Source: Pseudomonas sp. Irchel s3b2
Lineage (GTDB): Bacteria > Pseudomonadota > Gammaproteobacteria > Pseudomonadales > Pseudomonadaceae
Length of the DNA stretch: 64,000 nt
NCBI RefSeq assembly: GCF_900187445.1
Contig: NZ_FYEB01000001.1
Coordinates: 744,001-808,000 of the forward strand
Direction of reading: 5' to 3'
Below the pieces are notes generated by a model that saw only the letters and a program-made list of their open reading frames with translations, was not told the DNA's origin and did not search any database. The translations under genes were made by a program, and so were the position numbers. Shown here piece by piece: positions 46,217-55,300 of the stretch (within the stretch, counting starts at the first letter, position 1; each line of letters begins with the position of its first letter).

Positions 46217-46323
46217 CACTTGGCCTCGCTCCTGCGAAACCGCCTGTTCGTCCACATTATTAACGCCGAAGCTGAAGCGCACTTCACCGCTATTGCCTCT
46301 CAGGCTCAGGAACTTTGCCAATC

Positions 46324-46611
46324 ATGACCGCACGTAAACCGGAAATCGTCATCACCTATTGCACGCAATGCCAATGGCTGTTGCGCGCCGCCTGGCTGGC
46401 CCAGGAACTGCTCAGCACCTTCGGCGATGACTTGGGCAAAGTGTCTCTGGTGCCCGGCACCGGCGGAGTTTTTCACATTTTCTGTGACGATGTGCAGCTC
46501 TGGGAGCGCAAGGCCGACGGTGGTTTTCCCGAGGCCAAGGTGCTCAAGCAGCGGGTCCGCGATCAGATCGATCCGGACCGCGACCTGGGCCACAACGATC
46601 GCACTCAGTGA
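46324..46611 (+). CDS. SelT/SelW/SelH-family thioredoxin-like protein
   Basis: A 95-residue Rdx protein. The redox motif is CTQC in VITYCTQCQWLLRAAWLAQE, with cysteine where animal selenoproteins W have selenocysteine; the GTGGVFHIF and ELLSTFG segments match the family. Start ATG 46324. Its end overlaps the convergent transporter gene by seven bases. Confidence 0.87.
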   Translation: MTARKPEIVITYCTQCQWLLRAAWLAQELLSTFGDDLGKVSLVPGTGGVFHIFCDDVQLWERKADGGFPEAKVLKQRVRDQIDPDRDLGHNDRTQ

Positions 46612-47498
46612 GACGCGGCTTCTGCCGCCACGGCGTTCTTGCTTGAACTGCCGGACAACCGGCTGGAAACCACGATGGCCACGATGATCAGCGCGCCGCC
46701 GATCAGCATGCGCAGCGTCGGGTTTTCATCGAACAACAGCCAGGCCAGGGTGATGCCGTAAACCGGCTCCAGAGCAAACACCACTGAAGCGGTCCGGGCT
46801 TTGATCACCGCCAGGCTGGCGACGAACAGGCTGTGGGCGACGCCGGTGCAGAACACCCCGAGCAGGCCGATCCACAGCCAGTCGATGGCGCGCACTTCGC
46901 TCAACTGCGGCGCCGCCACCGGCAGCAGGCAGATCGTAACCACCACGTTCTGGCACAGTGCCGCCTGCACTGGCGGAATTCGTCCGGAGCTGGCGCGGTT
47001 GGTCAGGGACAGCAGGGTGAACAGCAAGCCGGAAGCCACCGCCCACAACAGGCCAGTGGTGGCGCCGCTGGCCAGATCGAAGTCCGGCGTCACCAGTACC
47101 AATCCGATGCTGACCAGCACCACCAACAGGATTTCATTGGCGCGGATGCGCTCGCGGAAGATCAGCCCTTCGAGGATCACGGTAAACGCCGGGAAACTGG
47201 CAAAACCCAGGGTCGCGATCGCCACCCCGGCCACCTTCACCGCGATGAAGAAACTCACCCAGTGCCCGGTCAGCAGCAAGCCGCTGAGCAGCAGGCGACG
47301 CAGGTCCGCGGCGTCAAGTTTTCGCCAACGGGTACTGCTGGCGAACCGTGCGAAAAACGTCAGTGCGAGGACAGCAAACGCGGCACGACCGAACACGATG
47401 ACGGCCGGCGAGGCGGCGGCGAGTTTGCCGAATACGCCAGTCAGGCCGAACATCAGTGCACCGATATGCAGAGCGCCAAGGGCGGTACGGGGAGTCAT
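46605..47498 (-). CDS. EamA/DMT-family transporter
   Basis: A 297-residue permease with ten hydrophobic segments in two EamA repeats (LGALHIGALMFGLTGVFGKL ... VKVAGVAIATLGFASFPAFT; second repeat from about 150 with VFALEPVYGITLAWLLFDEN and LRMLIGGALIIVAIVVSSRL). Such proteins export metabolites; the substrate is unknown. ATG 47498 is preferred because AAGGA precedes it. An AraC-type regulator gene lies upstream on the same strand, 78 bases away, and may control it. Confidence 0.87.
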   Translation of the reverse strand: MTPRTALGALHIGALMFGLTGVFGKLAAASPAVIVFGRAAFAVLALTFFARFASSTRWRKLDAADLRRLLLSGLLLTGHWVSFFIAVKVAGVAIATLGFASFPAFTVILEGLIFRERIRANEILLVVLVSIGLVLVTPDFDLASGATTGLLWAVASGLLFTLLSLTNRASSGRIPPVQAALCQNVVVTICLLPVAAPQLSEVRAIDWLWIGLLGVFCTGVAHSLFVASLAVIKARTASVVFALEPVYGITLAWLLFDENPTLRMLIGGALIIVAIVVSSRLSGSSSKNAVAAEAASH

Positions 47499-47576
47499 TG
47501 CAATCCTTAACGACAAACGAACAAATGTCCTACATTGAATCGTGCTGAGCCGATTATGTCTGTCGCCAGACTCGCG

Positions 47577-48335
47577 TCATTTGTCGCCAGCCTCGCGGCG
47601 CAATTTACCGGGTGAGGCACCGAACTCGCGCAACACCGCGGCGGCGAACGCGCTCTGCGAGGTATAGCCGACTCGACAGGCGATTTCACCAATGGGCAGC
47701 GCCGAATCCCGCAACAAGCCCACGGCAATGTGCAGCCGACGACTGCGAATGTAGTCCATCGGAGTTTGCCCGCATTCCGCCACGAACCGCGCATGCAACC
47801 GAGCGCTGGACAGGCCGACAATGCGCGCCAGATCGGCGACTTGCAGCGGATAAGCCGCGTATTGATCGATGTGCGCATTCAGCGCCGCATAAGGCAGACG
47901 CCGACCGCCCACACTGTCGGGTTTGGCGTTGTTCAGGCTGGCCAGCAACAGCACCGCGCCTTGCTGGGCGATCAGCGGATCACTGATTTGACTGCCCGCC
48001 AGCCAACTCACCAGTTGGCTTTGCCCGGCGTCCAGCGACAGGCGCCCGGCGTTGTCGAGTAAGCGCCGACTGGCATCGGCGTGATCGCCAAGGGACTGAG
48101 AAACCCATTGCTCGTTCGGCACATCCAGCACCAGACACCGACTGCCATTGGCACTGCCGCAGGCATGATGAAAACCGGACGGCACGACCACGAAACTCTG
48201 CTGGACCACCTGACTGCCATGCCCCTGGACCTCGAAATCCAGCGCGCCCGACAGCCCGAACACCAATTGCGCATGGTCGTGGCTATGGACGATCAGGTCG
48301 TGGGTGTACTGGCGTAGCGTGAGGATCGGTCTCAT
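47577..48335 (-). CDS. AraC-family regulator with N-terminal cupin
   Basis: A 252-residue regulator. The cupin-like sensor (IVHSHDHAQLVFGLSGALDF, VVVPSGFHHACGS) is followed by two AraC HTH motifs: LQVADLARIVGLSSARLHAR and IGEIACRVGYTSQSAFAAAV, ending in FGASPGKLRRE. It is a typical regulator of an adjacent exporter, here the DMT transporter downstream. Confidence 0.88.
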   Translation of the reverse strand: MRPILTLRQYTHDLIVHSHDHAQLVFGLSGALDFEVQGHGSQVVQQSFVVVPSGFHHACGSANGSRCLVLDVPNEQWVSQSLGDHADASRRLLDNAGRLSLDAGQSQLVSWLAGSQISDPLIAQQGAVLLLASLNNAKPDSVGGRRLPYAALNAHIDQYAAYPLQVADLARIVGLSSARLHARFVAECGQTPMDYIRSRRLHIAVGLLRDSALPIGEIACRVGYTSQSAFAAAVLREFGASPGKLRREAGDK

Positions 48336-48471
48336 CGCAGGTCTCCTGGGCAGGTCGCCAGTCTACACCGGGTGCGGCCCGACTCGCGCTGTCACAAGAT
48401 TGACTTGCCACTGTCATGGGCAATTCACCCGACCGGCGCAAGCTTGCCAAAACTTGTCCTGAGGGTTGCCC

Positions 48472-49287
48472 ATGACCAGCGCCGAGCTCGCCAAACCCAG
48501 CCGTAAGCAACGTGTGCGGACCTTGTGGATTTCCGATGTGCATCTGGGCACCCGGGATTGCCAGGCCGAACATCTGTCGCAATTTCTCAAGGGCTACCAC
48601 GCGGACAAGGTCTACCTGGTCGGCGACATCATCGACGGCTGGAAACTGCGCAGCGGCATGTATTGGCCGCAAGCGCATACCAATGTAATTCGTCGTCTGC
48701 TGACCATGAGCAAGCGCGGCACAGAAGTGATCTACGTCACCGGCAACCATGACGAATTCCTGCGCCGTTATTCGAAGCTGATTTTGGGCAATATCCAGTT
48801 GGTGGATGAAGCCGTGCACGTGACCGCCGATGGCCGTCATCTGCTGGTGATTCACGGTGACCAGTTCGACGTGATCACCCGTTACCATCGCTGGCTGGCG
48901 TTTCTCGGCGACTCGGCCTATGAATTCACCCTGACGCTCAACCGCTGGCTCAACCATTGGCGTGCCCGTTATGGCTACGGCTACTGGTCGCTGTCGGCGT
49001 ACCTCAAACACAAGGTCAAGACCGCCGTCAGCTTCATCAGCGACTTTGAAGAAGCCATCGCCCACGAATGCGTCAAACGCGAGTTGCATGGGGTGGTATG
49101 CGGGCACATTCACCATGCCGAGATTCGCAAGGTCGGCGGGGTGGATTACCTCAATTGCGGGGATTGGGTGGAGTCGTGCACGGCGCTGATCGAGCATTGG
49201 GATGGGTCGATCGAGTTGTATCGGTTGGCCGATGCCCAGGCGCGGGAGGCGGAGTTGAAGGCGGTGAAGGTCGCGGAGCCGGCCTAA
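48472..49287 (+). CDS. UDP-2,3-diacylglucosamine diphosphatase-like metallophosphoesterase
   Basis: A 271-residue calcineurin-type phosphoesterase. Metal-binding motifs in order: ISDVHLG, VYLVGDIIDGWK, VTGNHD, LLVIHGDQFD and CGHIHH. The GDxxDxW and the HGDxxD blocks place it near LpxH, but length and the C-terminal part (WSLSAYLKHKVKTAVSFISD) suggest the LpxH-related YbbF/DUF-type subgroup. The true LpxH may be elsewhere. The start ATG 48472 has GAGGG at six bases. Confidence 0.8.
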   Translation: MTSAELAKPSRKQRVRTLWISDVHLGTRDCQAEHLSQFLKGYHADKVYLVGDIIDGWKLRSGMYWPQAHTNVIRRLLTMSKRGTEVIYVTGNHDEFLRRYSKLILGNIQLVDEAVHVTADGRHLLVIHGDQFDVITRYHRWLAFLGDSAYEFTLTLNRWLNHWRARYGYGYWSLSAYLKHKVKTAVSFISDFEEAIAHECVKRELHGVVCGHIHHAEIRKVGGVDYLNCGDWVESCTALIEHWDGSIELYRLADAQAREAELKAVKVAEPA

Positions 49288-49310
49288 ACACAAGGTGTAT
49301 GGACGGACCT

Positions 49311-49332
49311 CATCGCGAGCCTGCTCGCGATG
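49311..49332. repeat. Short REP-like palindrome
   Basis: CATCGCGAGCCTGCTCGCGATG, between two convergent genes; same subfamily as the element at 37430. Confidence 0.6.
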
Positions 49333-49359
49333 GACCGCGCAGCGGTCCCCCCGAATAGA

Positions 49360-49950
49360 TCAGGCGGGCGAATGCTCTTCTATTGCCGCCTTGTAGATCG
49401 AGTTTTTCGGTTGCGCAAACAGTCGCTCCACCATCGGTTCGAAGAAGCTCAGCGGCAGCGTGTCGTACGCCGGATCAAACGCCGCCGCATCGTACCGGGC
49501 ACAAAACTCGATGGTCGCCTGATACTGCGGATGACCGCTGAATTGCTCGCGCAGATGCCGGTCCATGCCCAAGTGATGGAAGAAGTAATAGCCCTGGAAA
49601 ATCCCGTGTTTCTCCACCATCCACAAGTTCTCGGCGCTGACGAAGGGCTTGAGGATCGCCGCGGCGATGTCCGGGTGATTGTAGGAGCCCAGCGTGTCGC
49701 CGATGTCATGGAGCAGGGCGCAGACCACGTACTCTTCGTCGCGACCATCGCGCCAGGCGCGGCTGGCGGTTTGCAGGGAGTGGGTCAGACGATCCACCGG
49801 GAAACCACCGAAATCCCCCTCCAGTAACTTCAGATGCGCCACGATCCGTTTAGGCAATTGCCGGGCATAGGCGCTGAAATCTGCGGCGATGATCGCCCAG
49901 TCTTCCTGCGTGCCGTCCTGCATATGGGTAAAACGGGCATGGACATTCAT
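49360..49950 (-). CDS. HD-domain protein
   Basis: A 196-residue protein with the metal-binding HD signature ALLHDIGDTLGSYNHPDIAA, an earlier His in LTHSLQTASRAW and a later HHLG motif (YYFFHHLGMDRHL). This H..HD..H..H layout fits phosphohydrolases or the PhnZ-like mixed-valent di-iron oxygenases, which carry HDIG-type motifs plus further His/Asp ligands. The reaction cannot be named from the sequence. Confidence 0.75.
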   Translation of the reverse strand: MNVHARFTHMQDGTQEDWAIIAADFSAYARQLPKRIVAHLKLLEGDFGGFPVDRLTHSLQTASRAWRDGRDEEYVVCALLHDIGDTLGSYNHPDIAAAILKPFVSAENLWMVEKHGIFQGYYFFHHLGMDRHLREQFSGHPQYQATIEFCARYDAAAFDPAYDTLPLSFFEPMVERLFAQPKNSIYKAAIEEHSPA

Positions 49951-50049
49951 CAGCTATCCTCTTGTTCTAATCGAAAGGGATGTATTGAGTGTAGAACTTG
50001 GATCCAAGGCTGCATTGGCTGCTCAAGACGCTTTTGTGGCCAATGGAGC

Positions 50050-50361
50050 CTAGAACGCCACGCGACCCAGAATCATGTCGCGGTACATGACGAAATCGCC
50101 GAGCAGGCTGTAAAGAGGATGCTGGAAGGTGGCAGGGCGATTCTTCTCGAAGAAGAAATGCCCGAACCAGGCGAAGCTGTAACCGGCCAGCGGCAGCGCC
50201 AGCAACATCAACCATGCGCCTTTGGCGATAGTCAGCGCCAGAAAGAAAATAACCAGTGAGGTGCCGACAAAGTGCAATCGTCGACAAGTGCTGTTGCGAT
50301 GTTCGCTGAGGTAATACGGGTAAAACTCAGCGAAGTTGTTGAAGCGTTTGATGTTTTCCAC
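50050..50361 (-). CDS. Mpo1-like (DUF962) membrane protein
   Basis: A 103-residue membrane protein: NFAEFYPYYLSEHRNSTCRR and LHFVGTSLVIFFLALTIAKG, then a second and third hydrophobic stretch with GHFFFEKNRPATFQHPLYSL. The HRNxxxRxLHFxG and FxEKNxPATFxxPxxSL motifs are diagnostic. The yeast member Mpo1 is an Fe(II)-dependent dioxygenase for 2-hydroxy fatty acids; the bacterial role is not known. Confidence 0.87.
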   Translation of the reverse strand: MENIKRFNNFAEFYPYYLSEHRNSTCRRLHFVGTSLVIFFLALTIAKGAWLMLLALPLAGYSFAWFGHFFFEKNRPATFQHPLYSLLGDFVMYRDMILGRVAF

Positions 50362-50519
50362 GACTGCGGTCTCTGTGGTGGCTGTTCACGCGACAAGTTG
50401 TTCTGCGGGTAGCTTATTTAAGTCTAGAGTGATCATAGGCATCAGCCAGTGACAATAGGCGCCACTTTAGTATCCTTGGGTATTGGGTCGCGGCATACGG
50501 CCACCACGTAGTAAACGCC

Positions 50520-51581
50520 ATGAGCGAACGAACGACTTCTGCAAGCTGGGCGATGGGGATTGTCAAAGCACTGGAAATGGACGGCCTGGATTGCCGGGTT
50601 CTGTTCAAGCAGCTAGGGCTCGACTATGCGGCATTGGATGACCCGGATGCGCGCTTCCCGCAAGATTCCATGACGCGGCTCTGGCAGCGCGCGGTCGAGT
50701 TGTCCGGCAACCCGGCGATCGGCCTGAACATGGGCAAGGTGGTGCGACCGGCGTCCTTCCATGTCGCCGGTTATGCCTTGATGTCCAGCCAGACCCTGGC
50801 CGAAGGTTTTCAACGTCTGGTGCGGTATCAGCGAATCATTGCTGAAAGTGCTGATTTGAGTTTCCGATTGCTGGATGAGGGTTATGCGCTGATTCTGACG
50901 GTCCATGGCGATCACCTGCCGCCGACCCGACAGAGTGCCGAAGCATCAATGGCCTGCGCCCTGGCACTTTGCAGCTGGCTGACCGGCCGCACGCTCCAGC
51001 CGCGCAAAGTCTTGCTGCAAGGCGATGATCCCGTTGATCTTGAACCCTATAAACTAGCCTTCCATGCCCCGTTGATGTTCAACGCCCCTTATGACGCCTT
51101 GATCTTCCAACGCGCCGACATGGAGGCACCGCTGCCCACCGCCAACGAGGCCATGGCGCGGTTGCACGACCGGTTTGCCGGCGAGTACCTGGCGCGGTTT
51201 TCCGAGAGCCGCGTGACCCACAATGCGCGGCAGGTGTTATGCCGTCTGCTGCCTCAGGGCGAACCCAAGCGCGATGTGGTGGCCCAGGCGCTGCACTTGT
51301 CGCAACGCACCTTGCAGCGTCGCTTGCAGGAAGAGGGCACGAGTTTTCAGACGTTGCTGGATGACACCCGACGTGAACTGGCCGAGCAATACCTGGCGCA
51401 ACCGAACTTGACCCTGCTGGAAATTGCCTACTTGCTGGGTTTTGCCGATCCGAGCAACTTCTTCCGCGCCTTCCGACGCTGGTTCGATTCCACCCCCGGC
51501 GAATACCGGACGCGGCTGATGGAAGCGCCCATACGGCTCAATGACGCCAGAACGCCGGGATACACAGAACAAACACCGTAA
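50520..51581 (+). CDS. AraC-family regulator with Arabinose_bd-type N-terminus
   Basis: A 353-residue regulator. The N-terminal ~190 residues (SWAMGIVKALEMDGLDCRVL, VKVVRPASFHVAGYALMSSQ-like block, TLAEGFQRLVRYQRIIAESA) form the OruR/ArgR-like ligand domain, and the C-terminus has the double HTH DVVAQALHLSQRTLQRRLQE and LLEIAYLLGFADPSNFFRAF. The effector is unknown. Its last 44 bases overlap the 3' end of trkH on the other strand. Confidence 0.88.
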   Translation: MSERTTSASWAMGIVKALEMDGLDCRVLFKQLGLDYAALDDPDARFPQDSMTRLWQRAVELSGNPAIGLNMGKVVRPASFHVAGYALMSSQTLAEGFQRLVRYQRIIAESADLSFRLLDEGYALILTVHGDHLPPTRQSAEASMACALALCSWLTGRTLQPRKVLLQGDDPVDLEPYKLAFHAPLMFNAPYDALIFQRADMEAPLPTANEAMARLHDRFAGEYLARFSESRVTHNARQVLCRLLPQGEPKRDVVAQALHLSQRTLQRRLQEEGTSFQTLLDDTRRELAEQYLAQPNLTLLEIAYLLGFADPSNFFRAFRRWFDSTPGEYRTRLMEAPIRLNDARTPGYTEQTP

Positions 51582-52992
51582 TGATCTCCAATCGGCCCAG
51601 CAGCATGCCGAATGAGAGAATCCACTTCGCAGCATCCGGTAGGCTGGCGAAGTTGCCTGCCGGGCCAATGGTCTCGCCAAGCCCCGGGCCTACGCCAGAC
51701 ACCGTGGCGGCCGCGCCGGTAAGCGCTGTCATCCAGTCCACGCCCAGCAGCGACAGCAGCAGCGCGATGACGCAAATGGTGATGGCGAAGAAGAACGAAA
51801 AGGTCAGGATCGAGCGCACGATCTCTTCGTCGAGACGGTGGCCGTTGTACTTCTGCTTGATCACCGCGCGCGGGTGAATCAACTGGTTAAGGTTGGCCTT
51901 GAGCAGAATGTAGGCAACCTGGAAGCGGAAAATCTTGATCCCGCCAGCGGTCGAACCCGAGCAGCCGCCAACAAACCCCAGATAAAAGAACAGCATCAGT
52001 GAGAAATTGCCCCAGAGGCTGTAGTCCCCCAGTGCAAAACCGGTGGTGGTCACCACCGATGTCACGTTCAGCGCCACATGCCGCAAGGCCTCCAGCCAGT
52101 GCAGTTGGGTGGTCCACCAGTACCAGGTGCCGAGCACCAACCAAGTCACCAGCAACATGCCGAGCAGGCCTTGAACCTGTTCATCCTTGATCAGCGCCCG
52201 ACGATTGCCACGCAACGTGGCGACATACAGGGTGAACGGCAGGGCACCGAGAATCATGATGACGATCGCGACCCAATGCACCGCAGGCTCCGGCCACTTG
52301 GCCAAAGACTGGTCGGAGGTGGAGAAACCGCCGGTGGAAATCGCCGACATCGCGTGATTGATTGCATCGAACGGGCTCATTCCGGCCCACCAGAACGCCA
52401 GGCTGCCGAAAATGGTGATGCCGACGTAGGCCGCAACGATCAAACGCGCCACCATGTGCGAACGGGGCATTACTTTTTCGGAACGGTCCGACGACTCGGT
52501 CTGAAACAGCCGCATGCCACCGATGCGCAGCAGTGGCAGAATCGCTACCGCCATGCCGATAAAGCCGATCCCGCCGATCCAGTGCAGCAATGAGCGCCAC
52601 ATCAGGATGCCGGGAGACATGTTGTCCAGGCCCGTGAGCACCGTCGCACCGGTGGCGGTGATGCCGGACATGCTTTCGAAGAACGAGTCGGTGTAACTGA
52701 TGCGCTGGGTCAGCAGGAACGGCAGGGCGGCGAAGATGCACACCACCACCCAACTGCTGACCGTCAGCAGGTACATGTCTCGAGGGCGCAGATGGATGTG
52801 CTCGGGGCGCCCGGGTATCACCAGGGCCAGGCCGGCGACAAAGGTGATCATGCTGGCCCAGAGGAACGATGGCAGGTCGCTGGTGCGTTCGAAGATCACC
52901 AGGGTGGCCATGGGCACGACCATGGCGATGGCTAGCGTGATCAGGAAGATGCCGATGATGAAACCAATGATCCGTAAGGTCGGCAACGCCAT
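51538..52992 (-). CDS. trkH: Trk-type potassium uptake membrane subunit
   Basis: A 484-residue channel-like subunit with the expected four pore repeats: TDSFFESMSGITATGATVLT, FDAINHAMSAISTGGFSTSD, VALNVTSVVTTTGFALGDYS and TGAAATVSGVGPGLGETIGP (selectivity-filter glycines after T/S). ATG 52992 gives MALPTLRIIGFIIGIFLITL and the normal TrkH length; an open frame extends upstream. The partner TrkA is not in this window. Confidence 0.93.
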   Translation of the reverse strand: MALPTLRIIGFIIGIFLITLAIAMVVPMATLVIFERTSDLPSFLWASMITFVAGLALVIPGRPEHIHLRPRDMYLLTVSSWVVVCIFAALPFLLTQRISYTDSFFESMSGITATGATVLTGLDNMSPGILMWRSLLHWIGGIGFIGMAVAILPLLRIGGMRLFQTESSDRSEKVMPRSHMVARLIVAAYVGITIFGSLAFWWAGMSPFDAINHAMSAISTGGFSTSDQSLAKWPEPAVHWVAIVIMILGALPFTLYVATLRGNRRALIKDEQVQGLLGMLLVTWLVLGTWYWWTTQLHWLEALRHVALNVTSVVTTTGFALGDYSLWGNFSLMLFFYLGFVGGCSGSTAGGIKIFRFQVAYILLKANLNQLIHPRAVIKQKYNGHRLDEEIVRSILTFSFFFAITICVIALLLSLLGVDWMTALTGAAATVSGVGPGLGETIGPAGNFASLPDAAKWILSFGMLLGRLEIITVFVLCIPAFWRH

Positions 52993-53114
52993 GAAGTCCG
53001 CTCGGGCTGATAGTGGGAAGGGCGCCATTCTACCTGCGGGGCAGGGCATGTAAACCGGCAACCCTGTGGTAGATACCGCTAGAATAGCCAGACATTTTCT
53101 ACAGGAGGTGGCCG

Positions 53115-53681
53115 ATGCAGGCTCTCGACGCTTTGCTCAACCGTGTTTCCGTTCCACGACTGCTCGATCCGGCACCGACTGCCGAGCAACGGGAAGTGCT
53201 GTTTGCCGCCGCGATGCGCGCGCCAGACCATGGCCATTTGCAGCCTTGGCGCTTCCTGACAGTCGAAGGCGCGGCGCGCGAGCAAATGGGCGAGCTGCTG
53301 GCCGAAGCGGCGAAGCTGCAAGACAGTGATGTGCCCGAGGCCTTGCTGGACAAGGCGCGCAACGGCCCGTTGCGTGCGCCGCTGGTGGTTGTAGTGATTG
53401 CGCGTTTGCAGGAGCACGACAAGTATCCCAAGTCCGAGCAACTCTTGGCGGCCGGTTGTGCAGCTCACGGGATTTTGCTGGCGGCATTTGCGCAAGGCAT
53501 TGGCGCGGTGTGGCGCACCGGTGAGCTGGCTTATTCGGCGCATGTGGCTAAAGGCTTGGGATTGGCGGAAGGGGAAGAGGTGATTGCGTTTCTTTACCTT
53601 GGCACGCCGCAGAAAGAACCGCGGGTGGCGGAGAAGGTTGATTTGACCGAGTTTGTTAGCGCCTGGCCCGGTAAGGCCTGA
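53115..53681 (+). CDS. Nitroreductase family protein (YdjA-like)
   Basis: A 188-residue FMN-dependent oxidoreductase. The FMN-binding start of the family is VSVPRLLDPAPTAEQREVLF, then AAMRAPDHGHLQPWRFLTVE and AAGCAAHGILLAAFAQGIGAVWRTG, with FLYLGTPQKEP near the end. This is the short, YdjA-type subgroup. AGGAGGTGG precedes the ATG. Confidence 0.9.
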   Translation: MQALDALLNRVSVPRLLDPAPTAEQREVLFAAAMRAPDHGHLQPWRFLTVEGAAREQMGELLAEAAKLQDSDVPEALLDKARNGPLRAPLVVVVIARLQEHDKYPKSEQLLAAGCAAHGILLAAFAQGIGAVWRTGELAYSAHVAKGLGLAEGEEVIAFLYLGTPQKEPRVAEKVDLTEFVSAWPGKA

Positions 53682-53689
53682 ATCAAATG

Positions 53690-53782
53690 CTTCGCGGGCA
53701 AGCCTCGCTCCTACGGATTTGTGTTGAAACACAATATTGTGATCGCCGCATAACCTGTAGGAGCGAGGCTTGCCGGCGAAGC
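53690..53782. repeat. REP pair between nitroreductase and cpxA genes
   Basis: CTTCGCGGGCAAGCCTCGCT and, after about 50 bases, TGTAGGAGCGAGGCTTGCCG in inverted orientation. It fills the whole convergent intergenic space. Confidence 0.88.
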
Positions 53783-53784
53783 TT

Positions 53785-55125
53785 TTAAGGCTGCACCACC
53801 GCCCCCGGCACCAACGGCAACTCCAGGCTGGCAATAAACCCGCCCTGCGGGTGATTGGCCAGCACCAGACTGCCGCCATGCCGCTCCGCCGCTCTACGCG
53901 CAATGGCCAACCCCAGGCCATGCCCGGCCGTTGTTTGCCCCGGCGCCCGATAGAACGGTTCCCCCAGCTGATTCAAATGCTCGGCCTCTACGCCGGGGCC
54001 GTGATCGCGCACGCTGACCACAATCCTGTCGCCCTGGCGCAACGCCTGCATTTCGATCGGTTGCCCGACCGGGTTAAAGCGTTGGGCATTGCGTAGCAGG
54101 TTGTCGACGGCGCGTTCGATCATGGTCGGCCAGCCTTTGAGGTTCAGTTGCGGCTCGGCTTCAAGGCGCACGTTCTGCTCGGGCGAGCCCAGTTGAGCAT
54201 CTTTTTGCAAGGTGTTGAGCAGCGCATTGAGATCGACCTCTTCGGCACTGGCGTTGTCGGCATCGACGCGCGCCAATACCAGGATTTCGCTGATCAGCGC
54301 TTCCAGCCGATCGCACTCACGGGTCAGGCGTGGCCAGAGTTTTTCCCGCTCCTCAGGATTGGCCCGTTCGGCCAGTGCCAACGCAATGCGCAGTCGGGCC
54401 AGGGGGGAACGCAACTCGTGAGATACGTCCCGCAACAATTGCCGTTGGCTGCCGATCAGGCTTTGCAGGCGCGCGCCCATGCGGTTGAAGTCGTTGGCGA
54501 GCACACCGAATTCATCGCGGCGATTGGCCAGTTGCGCCAGGCTGTTCTGTTGATATGTTGTCTGCCCCAGGTCATGCACCGCACCGCGCAAACGGCTCAG
54601 CGGTCGGGTGATGGAAAAGGTCACCAGCAGGCTGAAAAGGGTAAGCACCACCAGCGCGATGCCCAGTGCACTCAATGGCCAGAGCAGGCTTTCACGGTGC
54701 CAGGCATCCAGTTCCGGGTGCGGGACGCGATAGATCAGCAGATAGGTGTCGCCTGTCTTGGCGCTGGTGTACTCATCGGTCAGACGCCGCCACGGCAGGC
54801 GCCGATCATCGTTTTGCTGCCGTGCTTCGAAGGCTGCTGCACGCCGAGGGAAGGTGCCGCGAACCACCGGGTCACCTGCCTCGTTGAGCACCTGAACGTT
54901 GATGTGATACTGACGCTTGCGCTGTTCCAGAATGTCCTGGGCGGCTTCTTCACCCTGGCTTTCGTAGGTTTGCGTCCACTGTTCGGCCAGGGTGTTGAGG
55001 CCCGGATGGCGACTGAGAATCCACGCGTCCTGGTTGAGCATGTGCCCGAGCAGAATGGAAAGCCCTGCAACCAGAGCGATGGCCAGCCAGAAGCTGGCCA
55101 GGATACGCCAGAACAATGAACGCAC
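53785..55125 (-). CDS. cpxA: CpxA-type sensor histidine kinase
   Basis: A 446-residue kinase: helix about 8-28, periplasmic domain to about 145, helix about 148-170 (LSALGIALVVLTLFSLLVTF), HAMP, HisKA with the His in RDVSHELRSPLARLRIALAL, and HATPase with DNLLRNAQRFNP, DHGPGVE and GHGLGLAIA. The ERANPEEREKLWPRLTRECD stretch and the gene order with a CpxP-like and a CpxR-like gene identify the Cpx/PA3206 group, which responds to envelope stress. It is last in the operon; a REP element separates it from cpxP. Confidence 0.82.
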   Translation of the reverse strand: MRSLFWRILASFWLAIALVAGLSILLGHMLNQDAWILSRHPGLNTLAEQWTQTYESQGEEAAQDILEQRKRQYHINVQVLNEAGDPVVRGTFPRRAAAFEARQQNDDRRLPWRRLTDEYTSAKTGDTYLLIYRVPHPELDAWHRESLLWPLSALGIALVVLTLFSLLVTFSITRPLSRLRGAVHDLGQTTYQQNSLAQLANRRDEFGVLANDFNRMGARLQSLIGSQRQLLRDVSHELRSPLARLRIALALAERANPEEREKLWPRLTRECDRLEALISEILVLARVDADNASAEEVDLNALLNTLQKDAQLGSPEQNVRLEAEPQLNLKGWPTMIERAVDNLLRNAQRFNPVGQPIEMQALRQGDRIVVSVRDHGPGVEAEHLNQLGEPFYRAPGQTTAGHGLGLAIARRAAERHGGSLVLANHPQGGFIASLELPLVPGAVVQP

Positions 55126-55151
55126 AGAAAATCCTCAAACAAACAAAATCC

Positions 55152-55243
55152 ATGTGGGAGCGGGCTTGCTCGCGAAGGCGGCGTGTCAGGCGACTGTCGC
55201 GCTGTCTGGCACACCGCCTTCGCGAGCAAGCCCGCTCCCACAT
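55152..55243. repeat. REP pair inside the cpx operon
   Basis: CATGTGGGAGCGGGCTTGCT ... AGCAAGCCCGCTCCCACAT, a third REP variant, inserted between the cpxP-like and cpxA genes, which are otherwise collinear. Confidence 0.88.
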
Positions 55244-55260
55244 TAAATCGAGAGGCAACA

Positions 55261-55286
55261 GACCCAACGGGGTTTAGCCGTTGGGT
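55261..55286 (-). terminator. Hairpin after the cpxP-like gene
   Basis: GACCCAACGG-GGTTTA-GCCGTTGGGTC-type inverted repeat just downstream of the cpxP stop on the minus strand. There is no strong T tract, so it may only attenuate transcription into cpxA. Confidence 0.5.
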
Positions 55287-55300
55287 CCAGGGTTAGCGCA

